Positions 54,803 to 62,060 of a stretch of DNA of 62,060 nt are shown in pieces. This DNA comes from an uncultured Robinsoniella sp. GTDB taxonomy: Bacteria; Bacillota; Clostridia; Lachnospirales; Lachnospiraceae. Both the position numbers and the translations under genes were made by a program. The number at the start of each line of letters is the position of its first letter. The stretch's first letter is position 1. The notes under the pieces are model-generated. The model saw nothing but the letters and a program-made list of their open reading frames with translations, had not been told where the DNA came from and searched no databases. Location of the stretch: positions 1-62,060 of the forward strand of contig UQCR01000025.1 of the NCBI GenBank assembly GCA_900539655.1, given 5' to 3'.

Positions 54803-55094
54803 TTACATTCCGCTGCCTGCCCAAAATTCCACATATCTGTATGCATTACTGTCTATTATGGTTCCATAATCTCCCAGTGTATAACCATAGAGACGCAGGG
54901 CACATGTCCTTCTGGTGTCTATCAGGTCATAATTGTAACTATTTGCATAAAAAGGGGGTTTTGAATTAACGCCTGCAAGATAGCTGGTATATACTTGATT
55001 AATTCTGCTATACGCACAATATCCCTTCTGGGAATCCCTCCTGTATCAGTGCCTCATATCTAGTTTGATTGATTACTTTTTTGTTATCCACCAC
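54803..55094 (-). pseudogene. Small unknown gene split by a frameshift
   Basis: A GTG at 55094 follows GGAGGAATAA at ideal spacing and opens VDNKKVINQTRYEALIQEGF, then PEGILCV and a stop. In the next frame the protein-like sequence continues at once as YSRINQVYTSYLAGVNSK, PPFYANSYNYDLIDTRRT, CALRLYGYTLGDYGTIID and SNAYRYVEFWAGSGM, then TAA at 54803. Together they give about 97 residues. One base change near 55015 would restore a single frame. Decay is likelier than programmed frameshifting because no slippery heptamer is evident. Family unknown. Confidence 0.55.
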
Positions 55095-55140
55095 TTATTC
55101 CTCCATATTCCATCTGCTTATTCTAAATCATTTCTGCGCA

Positions 55141-55875
55141 TTATCGAATTTTCTTTTCTCCTGGCCGGATAATATCTGGAATCTGTAGTTTTAACCGCTC
55201 CGCAAACTCCATTGCGCTAACAAACTCCGTTTTTTCATAGTCTACAAGTTTTTCTGGCAGATTATAAATTTCTGTATCAGCATAATAATATAATCCCCGC
55301 AAGGTTCCAGCATCATATCCGAAATCCTCCGGCTTATATTCCGCCATACTTTGCAGACAATTCAATGGCCAGCATTCAACCTTTTCATCCTCATCATCTG
55401 CAAAAATATAGTCTTTGCCGTCCTGATCAAGCCGCAGAAAATAGATTATATCCTCTGATAAGGCAGAGATAATAAGAGAGTGGCAGCCATCATCCTCAAA
55501 ACCATAAATTTCTCCTGATACCATCTTATTTATGGAGATATCCTCTATCAATTCCATTTGTTGGACAATATTCTGGATAGTCTTTAGCATTTCGTAATCT
55601 TCAGATATAGATTTTGAAAATATCTCACCCAATTCCGCACTACCAAGGTCGTTTCCAATTATTTTTCCATTGTAATCAATGTTGCCTGCGTTTGGTTCTT
55701 CAATTGCACCGCCAGATTTCCGGTAAGGAAGAGTATAAAACCAGCGCCCTTCTTTTATGGTTTCTCCATATATGACTGAACCGGCAAATTCGTGTTCAAA
55801 TGACACCGCCACTTCCCGGCATCTTCCTTTCAATGTCCAGCCTACATGTTCCATGTTTATTTCTATGCTCACCAC
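55141..55875 (-). CDS. Unrecognised 244-residue protein of the element backbone
   Basis: An acidic, Tyr-rich soluble protein. It starts MVSIEINMEHVGWTLKGRC, contains LPYRKSGGAIEEPNAGNID and a clear GFEDDGCHSLIISALSEDIIYFLRL segment, and ends LQIPDIIRPGEKKIR. No catalytic motif is seen. It starts 3 bases after the next upstream gene ends, in a tight group with 55879 and 56284, which places it in the conjugative-element operon. Function unknown. Confidence 0.65.
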   Translation of the reverse strand: MVSIEINMEHVGWTLKGRCREVAVSFEHEFAGSVIYGETIKEGRWFYTLPYRKSGGAIEEPNAGNIDYNGKIIGNDLGSAELGEIFSKSISEDYEMLKTIQNIVQQMELIEDISINKMVSGEIYGFEDDGCHSLIISALSEDIIYFLRLDQDGKDYIFADDEDEKVECWPLNCLQSMAEYKPEDFGYDAGTLRGLYYYADTEIYNLPEKLVDYEKTEFVSAMEFAERLKLQIPDIIRPGEKKIR

Positions 55876-55878
55876 CTC

Positions 55879-56280
55879 CTATTGATAGATTAATGTCTGT
55901 TCTTCGACTTGAATATCACGATCTGTCTGGATAACCTCACACGCCCGTCCTTCAATCTCTTCCCAGCTCAACCCGGTAAAATTATGAATGCAGGTAATTA
56001 GGGAACTTCCCTGTTCCATGTACAGATACTCCTTTGTACCGGCATCAAAAAACATATAAAAATCAAAATCCGGTTCAAAGCTGTCGTCCTCATCATCTTC
56101 ATATTTTTCATACCAGACACCGCTATGTATTTGCAAGCCAAGTTCCTGGATAACCAAGTGTTTTTTGTCCAGCCAGACCTGATGTTCCTCATCCGTTTCA
56201 AAAAGGAAGTTCTCGCCATCCCATTCTTCCTCTTCCAATTCCTCCAGACGGCCTATTGTAGTATTGATTTTCTTCTCCAT
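55879..56280 (-). CDS. Unrecognised small acidic protein of the element backbone
   Basis: A 133-residue, strongly acidic protein (EELEEEEWDGENFLFETDEE; YEDDEDDSFEPDFDFYMFF) with no membrane segment. Acidic DNA-mimic proteins such as anti-restriction factors occur in conjugative elements, but nothing specific supports that here. It lies 3 bases after the SpoVG-like gene and is surely co-transcribed. Confidence 0.65.
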   Translation of the reverse strand: MEKKINTTIGRLEELEEEEWDGENFLFETDEEHQVWLDKKHLVIQELGLQIHSGVWYEKYEDDEDDSFEPDFDFYMFFDAGTKEYLYMEQGSSLITCIHNFTGLSWEEIEGRACEVIQTDRDIQVEEQTLIYQ

Positions 56281-56283
56281 AAG

Positions 56284-56901
56284 TCACCTCGCTTTTTCCT
56301 TTGCAGAGCGCAGTTTTTCCCTATTCTGCTCAAACTGGCTCATAATATCTCCCTGCAGCCTGTCATGAAAATCCTTTGTCACTGGATAGCAGATATCCTG
56401 ATATTCCGCCTTTCCTTCAACCATGCGTCGCTGGGAAGGCATAGCCACAAAGTTATTTCCTGCAAAGGATCGTTTGACAGAAATCTGATTAACTACAAAT
56501 ACATCACCAATCACAAGTCTGGCATATGCCTTAGTGGTATTGGACAAATCTCTGTTGTTTACTACCTGAACATAATAGTCAAAATCTTCCTCCCCATAAG
56601 TGAGGTCAACTTCGTTTTTCCCTCCCATACGTTCCTGGTACGCCTCCAGAATTTCTCCCCTTAATGCGGTACTGAAATCCGTAGTTTTTGGAAAAAACAC
56701 ATCACTGTATATCGGCTTATTCTGTTCATCTTTTTCCCCCGTTGGATACTGCGGCATACTCACATAAAGATTCCCTGATCTTCCCTCCCTGATAGTGATA
56801 CCGGTTACTTTAAATCTGTCACCGAACGTTACCGCAGCAAATGCCCTCAGTTTTTTATCTTTCTCTGTTGATACCTCATAAATATTTACTGTATATTTCA
56901 T
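56284..56901 (-). CDS. Tandem SpoVG-domain protein
   Basis: The 205-residue protein contains two SpoVG-like units. The first reads KKLRAFAAVTFGDRFKVTGITI ... GNLYVSMPQYP (~15-55) and the second TKAYARLVIGDVFVVNQISVKR ... NNFVAMPSQRR ... YQDICYPVTKDFHDRLQGDI (~118-190). SpoVG is a ~95-residue site-specific nucleic-acid-binding protein. A fused double copy would be dimer-like in one chain. It follows the helicase remnant, a usual neighbour in Firmicute conjugative elements. Confidence 0.8.
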   Translation of the reverse strand: MKYTVNIYEVSTEKDKKLRAFAAVTFGDRFKVTGITIREGRSGNLYVSMPQYPTGEKDEQNKPIYSDVFFPKTTDFSTALRGEILEAYQERMGGKNEVDLTYGEEDFDYYVQVVNNRDLSNTTKAYARLVIGDVFVVNQISVKRSFAGNNFVAMPSQRRMVEGKAEYQDICYPVTKDFHDRLQGDIMSQFEQNREKLRSAKEKAR

Positions 56902-56933
56902 AATTTAGTCTCCTTCTACTTTTTTAATGAATT

Positions 56934-57845
56934 CTATCTGGACATCGCCGGTTCCGGGAGTTCCTCTGTTACCACCAGTTCTTCTCCCTCATCTTTTATC
57001 TCCAGCTCGTTATTGATTTCCTGCTGGCGGATTAGTTTTTGTTTCAACTCCGATTCATAGGGGAATTCTTTATTAAACTCCCTTTTAGATTCCTCCATAT
57101 TTCTTTTGTACTCTTCCAGTTTTTCTTTATGTGCGGCAACTCTCTTTTCCAAACTCCCCAACAGGTTCTCCATACGGACCATATTTCCGGAAGCACTGCT
57201 GCTCATATCTGCCGAATAAGTCAGTTCCCCACTCAGCTTTATGATACAGTCAGAATACTTTTTTTCTACCACTACATCAAACCCCTTATAGCTGCCCACC
57301 GTCCTGCTTTCCATACTTTCAAGGGAATGTGCCATCTCTAAGATAACGCTGCCCGCCGCCTCACGTTCATCATATCTAAGGCCGTTCAGAGTAACGAAAA
57401 AGTCCGGCTCCATACAGAGTGCCTGGTCACGTTTCCTGATATCTTTTTCCATAGCATACAATCGGTTCTCAGTCTTCTTAATCAATTCTGGATATTTGAA
57501 AAGGAAATTATCCTGATGGACATAGCGCTGGCTCTCATAGCTTGCCTTCAAGACCTGCAGACGCGAAACTTCCGTGTCTACCTCGGTTTTTTCCATAATC
57601 ATAGGATTCCCAGACGCAATTGCCTTGATTTCCGCAAAGGATAAAATGGTTTCGTCTACGTCCTGACATTCCCTTTCAACCGTTTTGTCTGTCATTATCT
57701 GGCTGATAAACCTCTGCTTATTTTCTACAATCCCCCAGAGGTAACTGTCAAATGTCTTTTTCGTGATATAGCGGTATATATTGACTTCTTCATTATCATT
57801 TCCCTGGCGTATGATACGCCCTTCCCTCTGCTCAATATCAGTCGG
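56934..57845 (-). pseudogene. C-terminal part of an SNF2-type ICE helicase, cut by the nested element
   Basis: Reading from 57845, the frame gives P-T-D-IEQREGRIIRQGNDNEEV, NIYRYITKKTFDSYLWGIVE and NKQRFISQIM, which includes helicase motif VI (QREGRIIRQG). It continues into DVDETILSFAEIKAIASGNPMI and a coiled-coil tail to 56934. This is the end of the very large SNF2 helicase/methylase-type proteins of Firmicute conjugative elements, normally well over 1000 residues. Everything upstream of motif VI is missing and the frame hits TGA at the junction. Translation could restart at the ATG at 57695, but the helicase core is gone. Confidence 0.87.
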
Positions 57846-59695
57846 TCATTTTTTGCGGACAGTTCAATACATGCCTGTCTGTTTCGCTCCCTGCTCCTGC
57901 GTTTGCTCTCGTTTGATTTCTCCCTCTGTATCTTCTTGGCACAAGCAGGACAATACTTCGATATGCCAGAGCGGGGAACATATTCAACACCGCACACCGT
58001 ACAATTCTTAGGCTTTAACGCAGTCCACCGCTTTGTCGGTGTGATATGTAATTCACCGACAAAGCCGATGAATTTATAATAAATCTTGATTTCCTGCCGC
58101 ACCATTCCGTCTGTAAGTTTCTCACGTTCCGAAACAAGTATCTTGTCTATAAGTGCGTTTATGATGGTTGCGTCCAGTTCCTTAATGCCTTGATAGTTGC
58201 GGATTAGGGAGAGGAAATCACGGACACCCTGCGTCTTCTCATAGCTGTCGCTGAGCGTTTCCGTTACCTCTTTCAGCCTTGCTTCAATTTCAAGCTGTTC
58301 TTTCTGGTATTTTCCCGACATCATCTCAAAATTCCGCTCGGTAATACGCTCCATCACCTTATCTTCATAGAGTGAGGAAAACAGCCTGTCCAGTTCTGCA
58401 AGGCGTTTGTTCAGTTTTCTTTGCTCCTTTTCCAGTGCCTTTGCCTTGCTCTGGTCTGTTTCCGTGAGCCGCTTTTCAATCGCCCTCACTGCCTTTTCAT
58501 CATTGACTGCCATATCCGCAAATCGGTTGATGTCGGTGAGGACAGCGTTGAACAAGTCCCTCGCTTCAATGCTGTGTGCGGTACACATGATATTACCGTA
58601 TCTGCCATAATTATTGCAGGAATATTGTACGCAGTCGATGATGTCGGGGCGTTTCCTCCTGTTGGCACTCATAGCCCGCATCGCATAGCCGCAGTCCGCA
58701 CACTTAATAACGCCTGCAAAGATGTTCTCAAAGCCGCCCTTGTTTTCTGGTAATCTGCGGCTTGTAATAAGCTGCTGTACGGTATCAAATTCCTCCTGCG
58801 TGACTATCCCCTCATGGGTGTCTGGTATCACTTCCCATTCTTCGGGCAGCTTAGAGGGGCGTTTCTTGCTTTTCATGTTGGCGGCAATCCGCTTGTAGCC
58901 TGCAAGGTTTCCCGCATATATCGGGCTTCTTAAAATGCCCCTTACGCTGTTCTCGCTCCAAATATAACGGTTCTCCTCATTCTCCTCAAAATACCTCTCA
59001 TAGCCTGTTGCCCCCTGCTCCGCCGCATAAGCGGCGGGGCGTAAGATATGCTGTTTGTTGATGTGCTTGCGGATTTTGGCGATTCCGTTGCCCGCTAACG
59101 CAAGGTCAAATATTTCCCTTACCACATGGGCAACTTTGTCATCTATCAGCAGATGGTTGTGGTCGGCGGGGTCTTTGACGTAACCGTATGGTGCTGTCGT
59201 CCCCATGAATTTCCCCTGCTGAAACCTCGCTCGGTACGCCGATTTTATCTTGACCGACACATCGGCGGAATACATTTCGTTTAGGATGTTGCGGAAAGGC
59301 GTGATGTCCATAGCGGATTTATTGAGCGTGTCCACGCCGTCATTGACCGCTATATACCTCACATTATGCTCTGGGAAAAACACTTCCAGATACAGTCCGC
59401 AATCAAGATAGTTCCTCCCCAGACGAGATAAATCTTTCGTGATAACGCAGTTTATCAGACCGCTTTCAATGTCCTTAATCATGTTCTGGAAACTTGGTCT
59501 TTGGAAATTTGTACCAGAGTAACCGTCGTCCACATACGTTTTTGCTAAGTGCCATCCCTGCTTTTTCACATAATCCGTGAGGATGGATTTCTGTGTCGCA
59601 ATGCTCGCACTCTCGTTATCCGTGCCATCGTCTTTTGACAAGCGGCAGTACATGCCGACTTCATAAATCTTGTTCTCCATTCTTATTCCTGCCAT
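57725..59695 (-). CDS. TnpX-like large serine recombinase with a chimeric C-terminus
   Basis: A 656-residue protein with YCRLSKDDGTDNES (catalytic Ser), TKDLSRLGRNYLD, DGYSGTNFQRP, a recombinase domain with GTTAPYGYVKDP, a zinc ribbon (CADCGYAMRAM ... CTAH), a coiled coil and a C-terminal Cys4 cluster (CTVCGVEYVPRSGISKYCPAC). GGAGG lies 9 bases before the ATG. Past ELSAKND (about 57846) the last ~40 codons come from helicase DNA read in the wrong frame, so its native stop was lost or replaced on insertion. It should mediate excision of the nested element as a circle. Confidence 0.9.
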   Translation of the reverse strand: MAGIRMENKIYEVGMYCRLSKDDGTDNESASIATQKSILTDYVKKQGWHLAKTYVDDGYSGTNFQRPSFQNMIKDIESGLINCVITKDLSRLGRNYLDCGLYLEVFFPEHNVRYIAVNDGVDTLNKSAMDITPFRNILNEMYSADVSVKIKSAYRARFQQGKFMGTTAPYGYVKDPADHNHLLIDDKVAHVVREIFDLALAGNGIAKIRKHINKQHILRPAAYAAEQGATGYERYFEENEENRYIWSENSVRGILRSPIYAGNLAGYKRIAANMKSKKRPSKLPEEWEVIPDTHEGIVTQEEFDTVQQLITSRRLPENKGGFENIFAGVIKCADCGYAMRAMSANRRKRPDIIDCVQYSCNNYGRYGNIMCTAHSIEARDLFNAVLTDINRFADMAVNDEKAVRAIEKRLTETDQSKAKALEKEQRKLNKRLAELDRLFSSLYEDKVMERITERNFEMMSGKYQKEQLEIEARLKEVTETLSDSYEKTQGVRDFLSLIRNYQGIKELDATIINALIDKILVSEREKLTDGMVRQEIKIYYKFIGFVGELHITPTKRWTALKPKNCTVCGVEYVPRSGISKYCPACAKKIQREKSNESKRRSRERNRQACIELSAKNDRLILSRGKGVSYAREMIMKKSIYTAISRKRHLTVTSGGL

Positions 59696-59749
59696 ACTGT
59701 AAAACCTCCATATCTGTCCTATCTGTTTTCATGTTCCATTGCGTACATT

Positions 59750-59941
59750 CTAAGCGGACAGCCCCTCATTGTCGAAGGTGTCGCCCTCGGCAATCTTCTT
59801 CCGAATATCCTCGGAAATAATCGGGATAAACGCTTCTGTGACTGTCTGCGTGCCGACATATTCACGGCTGATTATCATCTGAACTGGTGCTTTCGGCACG
59901 ATACGCTTTCTCTTTTTATCTGCTTTCTTATCCTCGCCCAT
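59750..59941 (-). CDS. Small basic protein of the mobilizable element
   Basis: A 63-residue protein from the ATG at 59941, preceded by GGAAGATTTAAGT; the frame to 60001 is an extension without a ribosome site. The start is Lys-rich (GEDKKADKKRKRIVPK) and the rest reads APVQMIISREYVGTQTVTEAF and ISEDIRKKIAEGDTF. The position just before the recombinase gene is where Tn4451-type elements carry small accessory genes such as tnpW. I cannot confirm that assignment. Confidence 0.65.
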   Translation of the reverse strand: MGEDKKADKKRKRIVPKAPVQMIISREYVGTQTVTEAFIPIISEDIRKKIAEGDTFDNEGLSA

Positions 59942-60011
59942 ACTTAAATCTTCCTTTCCAGACAGGGCAGGAGAACGTCTGGAAACGCCCCGCCCTGTCA
60001 ATCAGATACCA

Positions 60012-60242
60012 TCAATCCCCGCTGTTTACTTCTTTCTGTAATGCTTCAAGGAGTGCTGCTGCTTCATCAGCGTTCAACGTGATACCCTTTCCGCACTTCT
60101 CACGGTTCGGGGAAAAGCTGCGGATGTCATATTTCGGCTCTCTTCCGTTCCATGAGATAAGATTGATTTCTTTTGTGTAGCCGCTGTCGCCCTTAGACAA
60201 TACGGCGATTTCCTTTACAATCTCATACTGGATTTCTTTCAT
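60012..60242 (-). CDS. YdbC/PC4-like single-stranded DNA-binding protein
   Basis: A 76-residue protein, MKEIQYEIVKEIAVLSKGDS then GYTKEINLISWNGREPKYDI and a GKGITLNADEAAALLEAL helix. This is the YdbC family, related to eukaryotic PC4, which binds single-stranded DNA. Such genes are frequent in Firmicute mobilizable elements and may assist relaxase processing or replication. Length and motif are complete. Confidence 0.85.
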   Translation of the reverse strand: MKEIQYEIVKEIAVLSKGDSGYTKEINLISWNGREPKYDIRSFSPNREKCGKGITLNADEAAALLEALQKEVNSGD

Positions 60243-60287
60243 TCTTCATACCTCAATTTTCTGCATTTACCTCCCGAAAAGAGAAGA

Positions 60288-61142
60288 TTAGCGGCTGTCC
60301 CTGCCCCGTTTCCTCTGCAATTCACGCTCCAAAAGTTTAATGATGGTTTCCTCCATCTGCTTCGGCGTTGTGTTCTTCGGAAAATACTTTTTCAGCTTGC
60401 TTGTGTTGATTTTCAAGGTTTCTTTCTGGTTTCCCTTTTCCTCCGTCATAATTGCAAATATCGTATCCATGTCAAGCCGCCCGCTCTGGCTTAGGCTTTT
60501 CATCCGCTGTGCCTGTGAGAGTGAGGGCGTTGCTTCTTCGCTCTCCATCGTGGCAAAGAGGTTTTCCTGCTCGTCTTTCTTCAAAAAGGACAGTTCCACC
60601 GCAGGCGTGAGGGCGATTTTCCCCTCGTCCACCATCCGCAAAATCGGCGGTATCAGTTCCGTCAAACGGATAAATCTTTGTACGGTCATCCTGCCTACGC
60701 CGAAGCCCTGTGCCACCTTGTCGTCCGTCCGCAACTTCGTCACAACTTGTGACGAGGTTAAGTCTGTGCGGAAACCCTGCCGCTTCATGGCTTCGGATTT
60801 CATCTTGTAGGCAAACGCCCGCTCTGATGGCAGGATATTCTCACGCTGTAAATTACTGTCTACAAGGGTGATGATGGCTCGGTCACGGTCTAAGGGCAGG
60901 ACAAACGCAGGCACGGTATTTATCCCTGCAAGTTCAGACGCACGGACACGCCGCTGCCCTGCAATCACTTCATAGCCGTTCCCGTCCTCTTTCGGGCGTG
61001 TGATTATCGGCGTGACAATGCCAAATTCCTTGATGCTTTCCGCTAATTCTGACAGCGTTTCATCCTCTGCCACATGAAACGGATTGTCGGGAAACGGGTA
61101 CAAGTCTTTGGTCTTTAACACCTTAAAATCCTGTTTCTTCAT
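60288..61142 (-). CDS. ParB/Spo0J-family partition protein
   Basis: A 284-residue protein with the ParB N-terminal domain (DLYPFPDNPFHV ... GYEVIAGQRRVRASELAG, the CTP-binding ParB box GQRRxRA), ALVDSNLQRENILPSERAFAYK, a helix-turn-helix (VAQGFGVGRMTVQRFIRLTELI) and a basic C-terminus (ERELQRKRGRDSR). It starts 8 bases after the relaxase gene ends. On a mobilizable element it may stabilise the circular form or act as a regulator. No ParA gene is seen. Confidence 0.9.
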   Translation of the reverse strand: MKKQDFKVLKTKDLYPFPDNPFHVAEDETLSELAESIKEFGIVTPIITRPKEDGNGYEVIAGQRRVRASELAGINTVPAFVLPLDRDRAIITLVDSNLQRENILPSERAFAYKMKSEAMKRQGFRTDLTSSQVVTKLRTDDKVAQGFGVGRMTVQRFIRLTELIPPILRMVDEGKIALTPAVELSFLKKDEQENLFATMESEEATPSLSQAQRMKSLSQSGRLDMDTIFAIMTEEKGNQKETLKINTSKLKKYFPKNTTPKQMEETIIKLLERELQRKRGRDSR

Positions 61143-61150
61143 TCACATAT

Positions 61151-62060
61151 CTACCTTTCTTTCGCTCTGCTTTTATGGTTTTTCTGCAATTCTTCCAACA
61201 CTTCGGGCGGTATCTTTGAGAGCAGCCGCCCCATCTGCTCGTTGGTTCTCTGCAACTCAAATATCTTCTGGTTCGCTTTCTGCACCTTTAGTTCCTGCTC
61301 ATACTTTTCATCACGCATACGCCCCGCATAGTCTGATTCCTGCCCGATTTGCTCCTTTAGGCTATTGATATAGGCACTCTGCTTACTGATTTCCTTTGAG
61401 AATTTCTCCACGTCTGGGAGCCATGCCGCAATCAGTTCCAGAGCCTTGTCACGCTTCTTCCCTGCATTAAAGGCGTTGATGTCGGACAGTGCAGACACAA
61501 TTTCCTCATACTGTTTATCAAGCCTGCCGCCCAACTTATAGAGCCATGTGGGGACATGTTTCCGCTTCGTTTCCATTGAGGACTGACCTCTTTCAAGCTG
61601 ATTCCACCGTGAGGACATCCGCTCATGGTAGGCGGTCTGCCATTCGGACAGGCTCTTTTGATTGCCTAAAATTGTTTTGGCAGACAGCTTATTGTCTGGT
61701 GTAATCGGCACAAAACAGAGGTGCATATGCGGCGTTCTCTCGTCCATGTGGACGACTGCGGAGAGGATATTTTTCTCCCCGACACGCTCTGAAATGAAAT
61801 CCAGAGCCATCGTAAAATACGCTTTCTGTTCTTTGGGCGGCAGGCTGTTCATAAATTCTGGCGAAGCCGTGATAAGCGTTTCCACCATCATCACGCTATC
61901 TTTCCTCGTCCTGCACCCTGCTTCGGCTACCATGCGGTTAATCTCTTTCTTGTAGGTGTACCTCGGCGGATTCACAAGATGGTAGTTATCTTTCGAGCGT
62001 TCCATATCTATATCTGGATTGCTTTTATAGGCTTCTTTTTTACGCTCGTTGTGGCGTTCG
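61151..62060 (-). CDS. mobV: MobV-family relaxase (5' end outside the window)
   Basis: The frame is open to the window edge: residues ERHNERKKEAYKSNPDIDME precede the first internal ATG, and NPDID is the family's early DNA-recognition motif, so the start lies just past 62060. The metal-binding motif HMDERTPHMHL (H-x-D-E-x2-P-H-x-H) is present, followed by TILGNQKSLSEWQ and a long coiled-coil C-terminus (VEKFSKEISKQSAYINSLKEQ). The enzyme nicks oriT and pilots the strand during mobilization. oriT is expected upstream, outside the window. Confidence 0.9.
   Translation of the reverse strand, partial: ERHNERKKEAYKSNPDIDMERSKDNYHLVNPPRYTYKKEINRMVAEAGCRTRKDSVMMVETLITASPEFMNSLPPKEQKAYFTMALDFISERVGEKNILSAVVHMDERTPHMHLCFVPITPDNKLSAKTILGNQKSLSEWQTAYHERMSSRWNQLERGQSSMETKRKHVPTWLYKLGGRLDKQYEEIVSALSDINAFNAGKKRDKALELIAAWLPDVEKFSKEISKQSAYINSLKEQIGQESDYAGRMRDEKYEQELKVQKANQKIFELQRTNEQMGRLLSKIPPEVLEELQKNHKSRAKER

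Larger units (their letters stand above)
57846..62060 (-). mobile_element. Mobilizable element nested in the helicase gene (continues past the window)
   Basis: The interval begins where helicase homology stops and runs through recombinase, small protein, PC4-like protein, ParB and MobV relaxase genes, all on the minus strand. The base pair at the junction is GA (minus strand AATGA/CCGACTGAT), the core dinucleotide used by TnpX-type recombinases. With a relaxase but no transfer apparatus in view, it would be mobilized in trans. The far end and the helicase N-terminus should lie beyond 62060. Confidence 0.8.

Noticed and set aside
1..62060. tRNA genes as integration targets, CRISPR arrays, rRNA
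   Set aside because: I found no cloverleaf with a TTC-loop signature, no regularly spaced repeats and no rRNA-like sequence by eye; a tRNAscan run would be decisive.

Overview
The window is low-GC Firmicute DNA, most likely from a gut Lachnospiraceae-type Clostridium. The reasons are dense AGGAGG-type ribosome binding sites, Firmicute mobile-element genes (TnpX-like serine recombinases, MobV relaxase, SNF2-type ICE helicase, SpoVG-like protein, group II intron) and group A ECF transporters. Genus cannot be fixed from the sequence alone. I saw no tRNA, rRNA or CRISPR array.

Layout. (1) 1-9.25 kb looks like chromosomal background: a 3' scrap of a zinc alcohol dehydrogenase, an ECF sigma/anti-sigma pair, an ABC-2 transporter, and a minus-strand catabolic operon (RbsA-like ATPase, RbsC-like permease, RhaM mutarotase, ASRT-family protein, metal-ligand-less M24 hydrolase, creatininase-family amidohydrolase, acetyltransferase). 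The ATPase gene is cut exactly at its Walker A motif, which marks a recombination boundary near 9250. (2) 9.25-10.6 kb is a scar with no intact gene, holding a frameshifted ABC-exporter fragment and a perfect hairpin. (3) 10.6-41.8 kb is a thiazoline metallophore locus: an aryl-acid-type AMP ligase, a carrier-Cy-A-PCP NRPS, a Cy-A(MT)-PCP-TE NRPS, a reductase, type II thioesterase, PPTase, an alpha/beta hydrolase, an AraC regulator, two ECF importer cassettes, two heterodimeric YbtPQ/IrtAB-like ABC pairs, a MATE pump, a DtxR-type repressor and a TetR repressor. The domain order matches PchE-PchF (pyochelin), and the gene set resembles, from memory, the equibactin locus of Streptococcus equi. 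(4) 42-51.6 kb carries three complete large serine recombinases plus a catalytic-domain-less fourth, three Xre regulators, and a group IIC intron inserted directly behind a terminator. (5) 51.6-57.85 kb is element backbone: Xre regulators, unknown proteins, tandem SpoVG, and the C-terminal end of an SNF2-type helicase. (6) 57.85-62.06 kb is a second mobilizable element (TnpX-like recombinase, PC4-like protein, ParB, MobV relaxase running off the window) nested in that helicase gene.

How it fits together. The metallophore genes form a long minus-strand operon (34241 to 16594), a transport/regulation operon (16438 to 10585), an ECF cassette operon (37507 to 34682) and a divergent TetR/exporter unit. 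Four copies of the dyad GTTAG-N6-CTAAC lie at the promoters of the first three units and nowhere else that I found. This points to one metal-responsive repressor, most plausibly the DtxR-like protein encoded in the locus. Both NRPS adenylation domains carry the cysteine code, so a bis-thiazoline/thiazolidine product is predicted. No salicylate or DHB synthase is present, and the starter ligase has unusual pocket residues, so the starter acid is the main chemical unknown.
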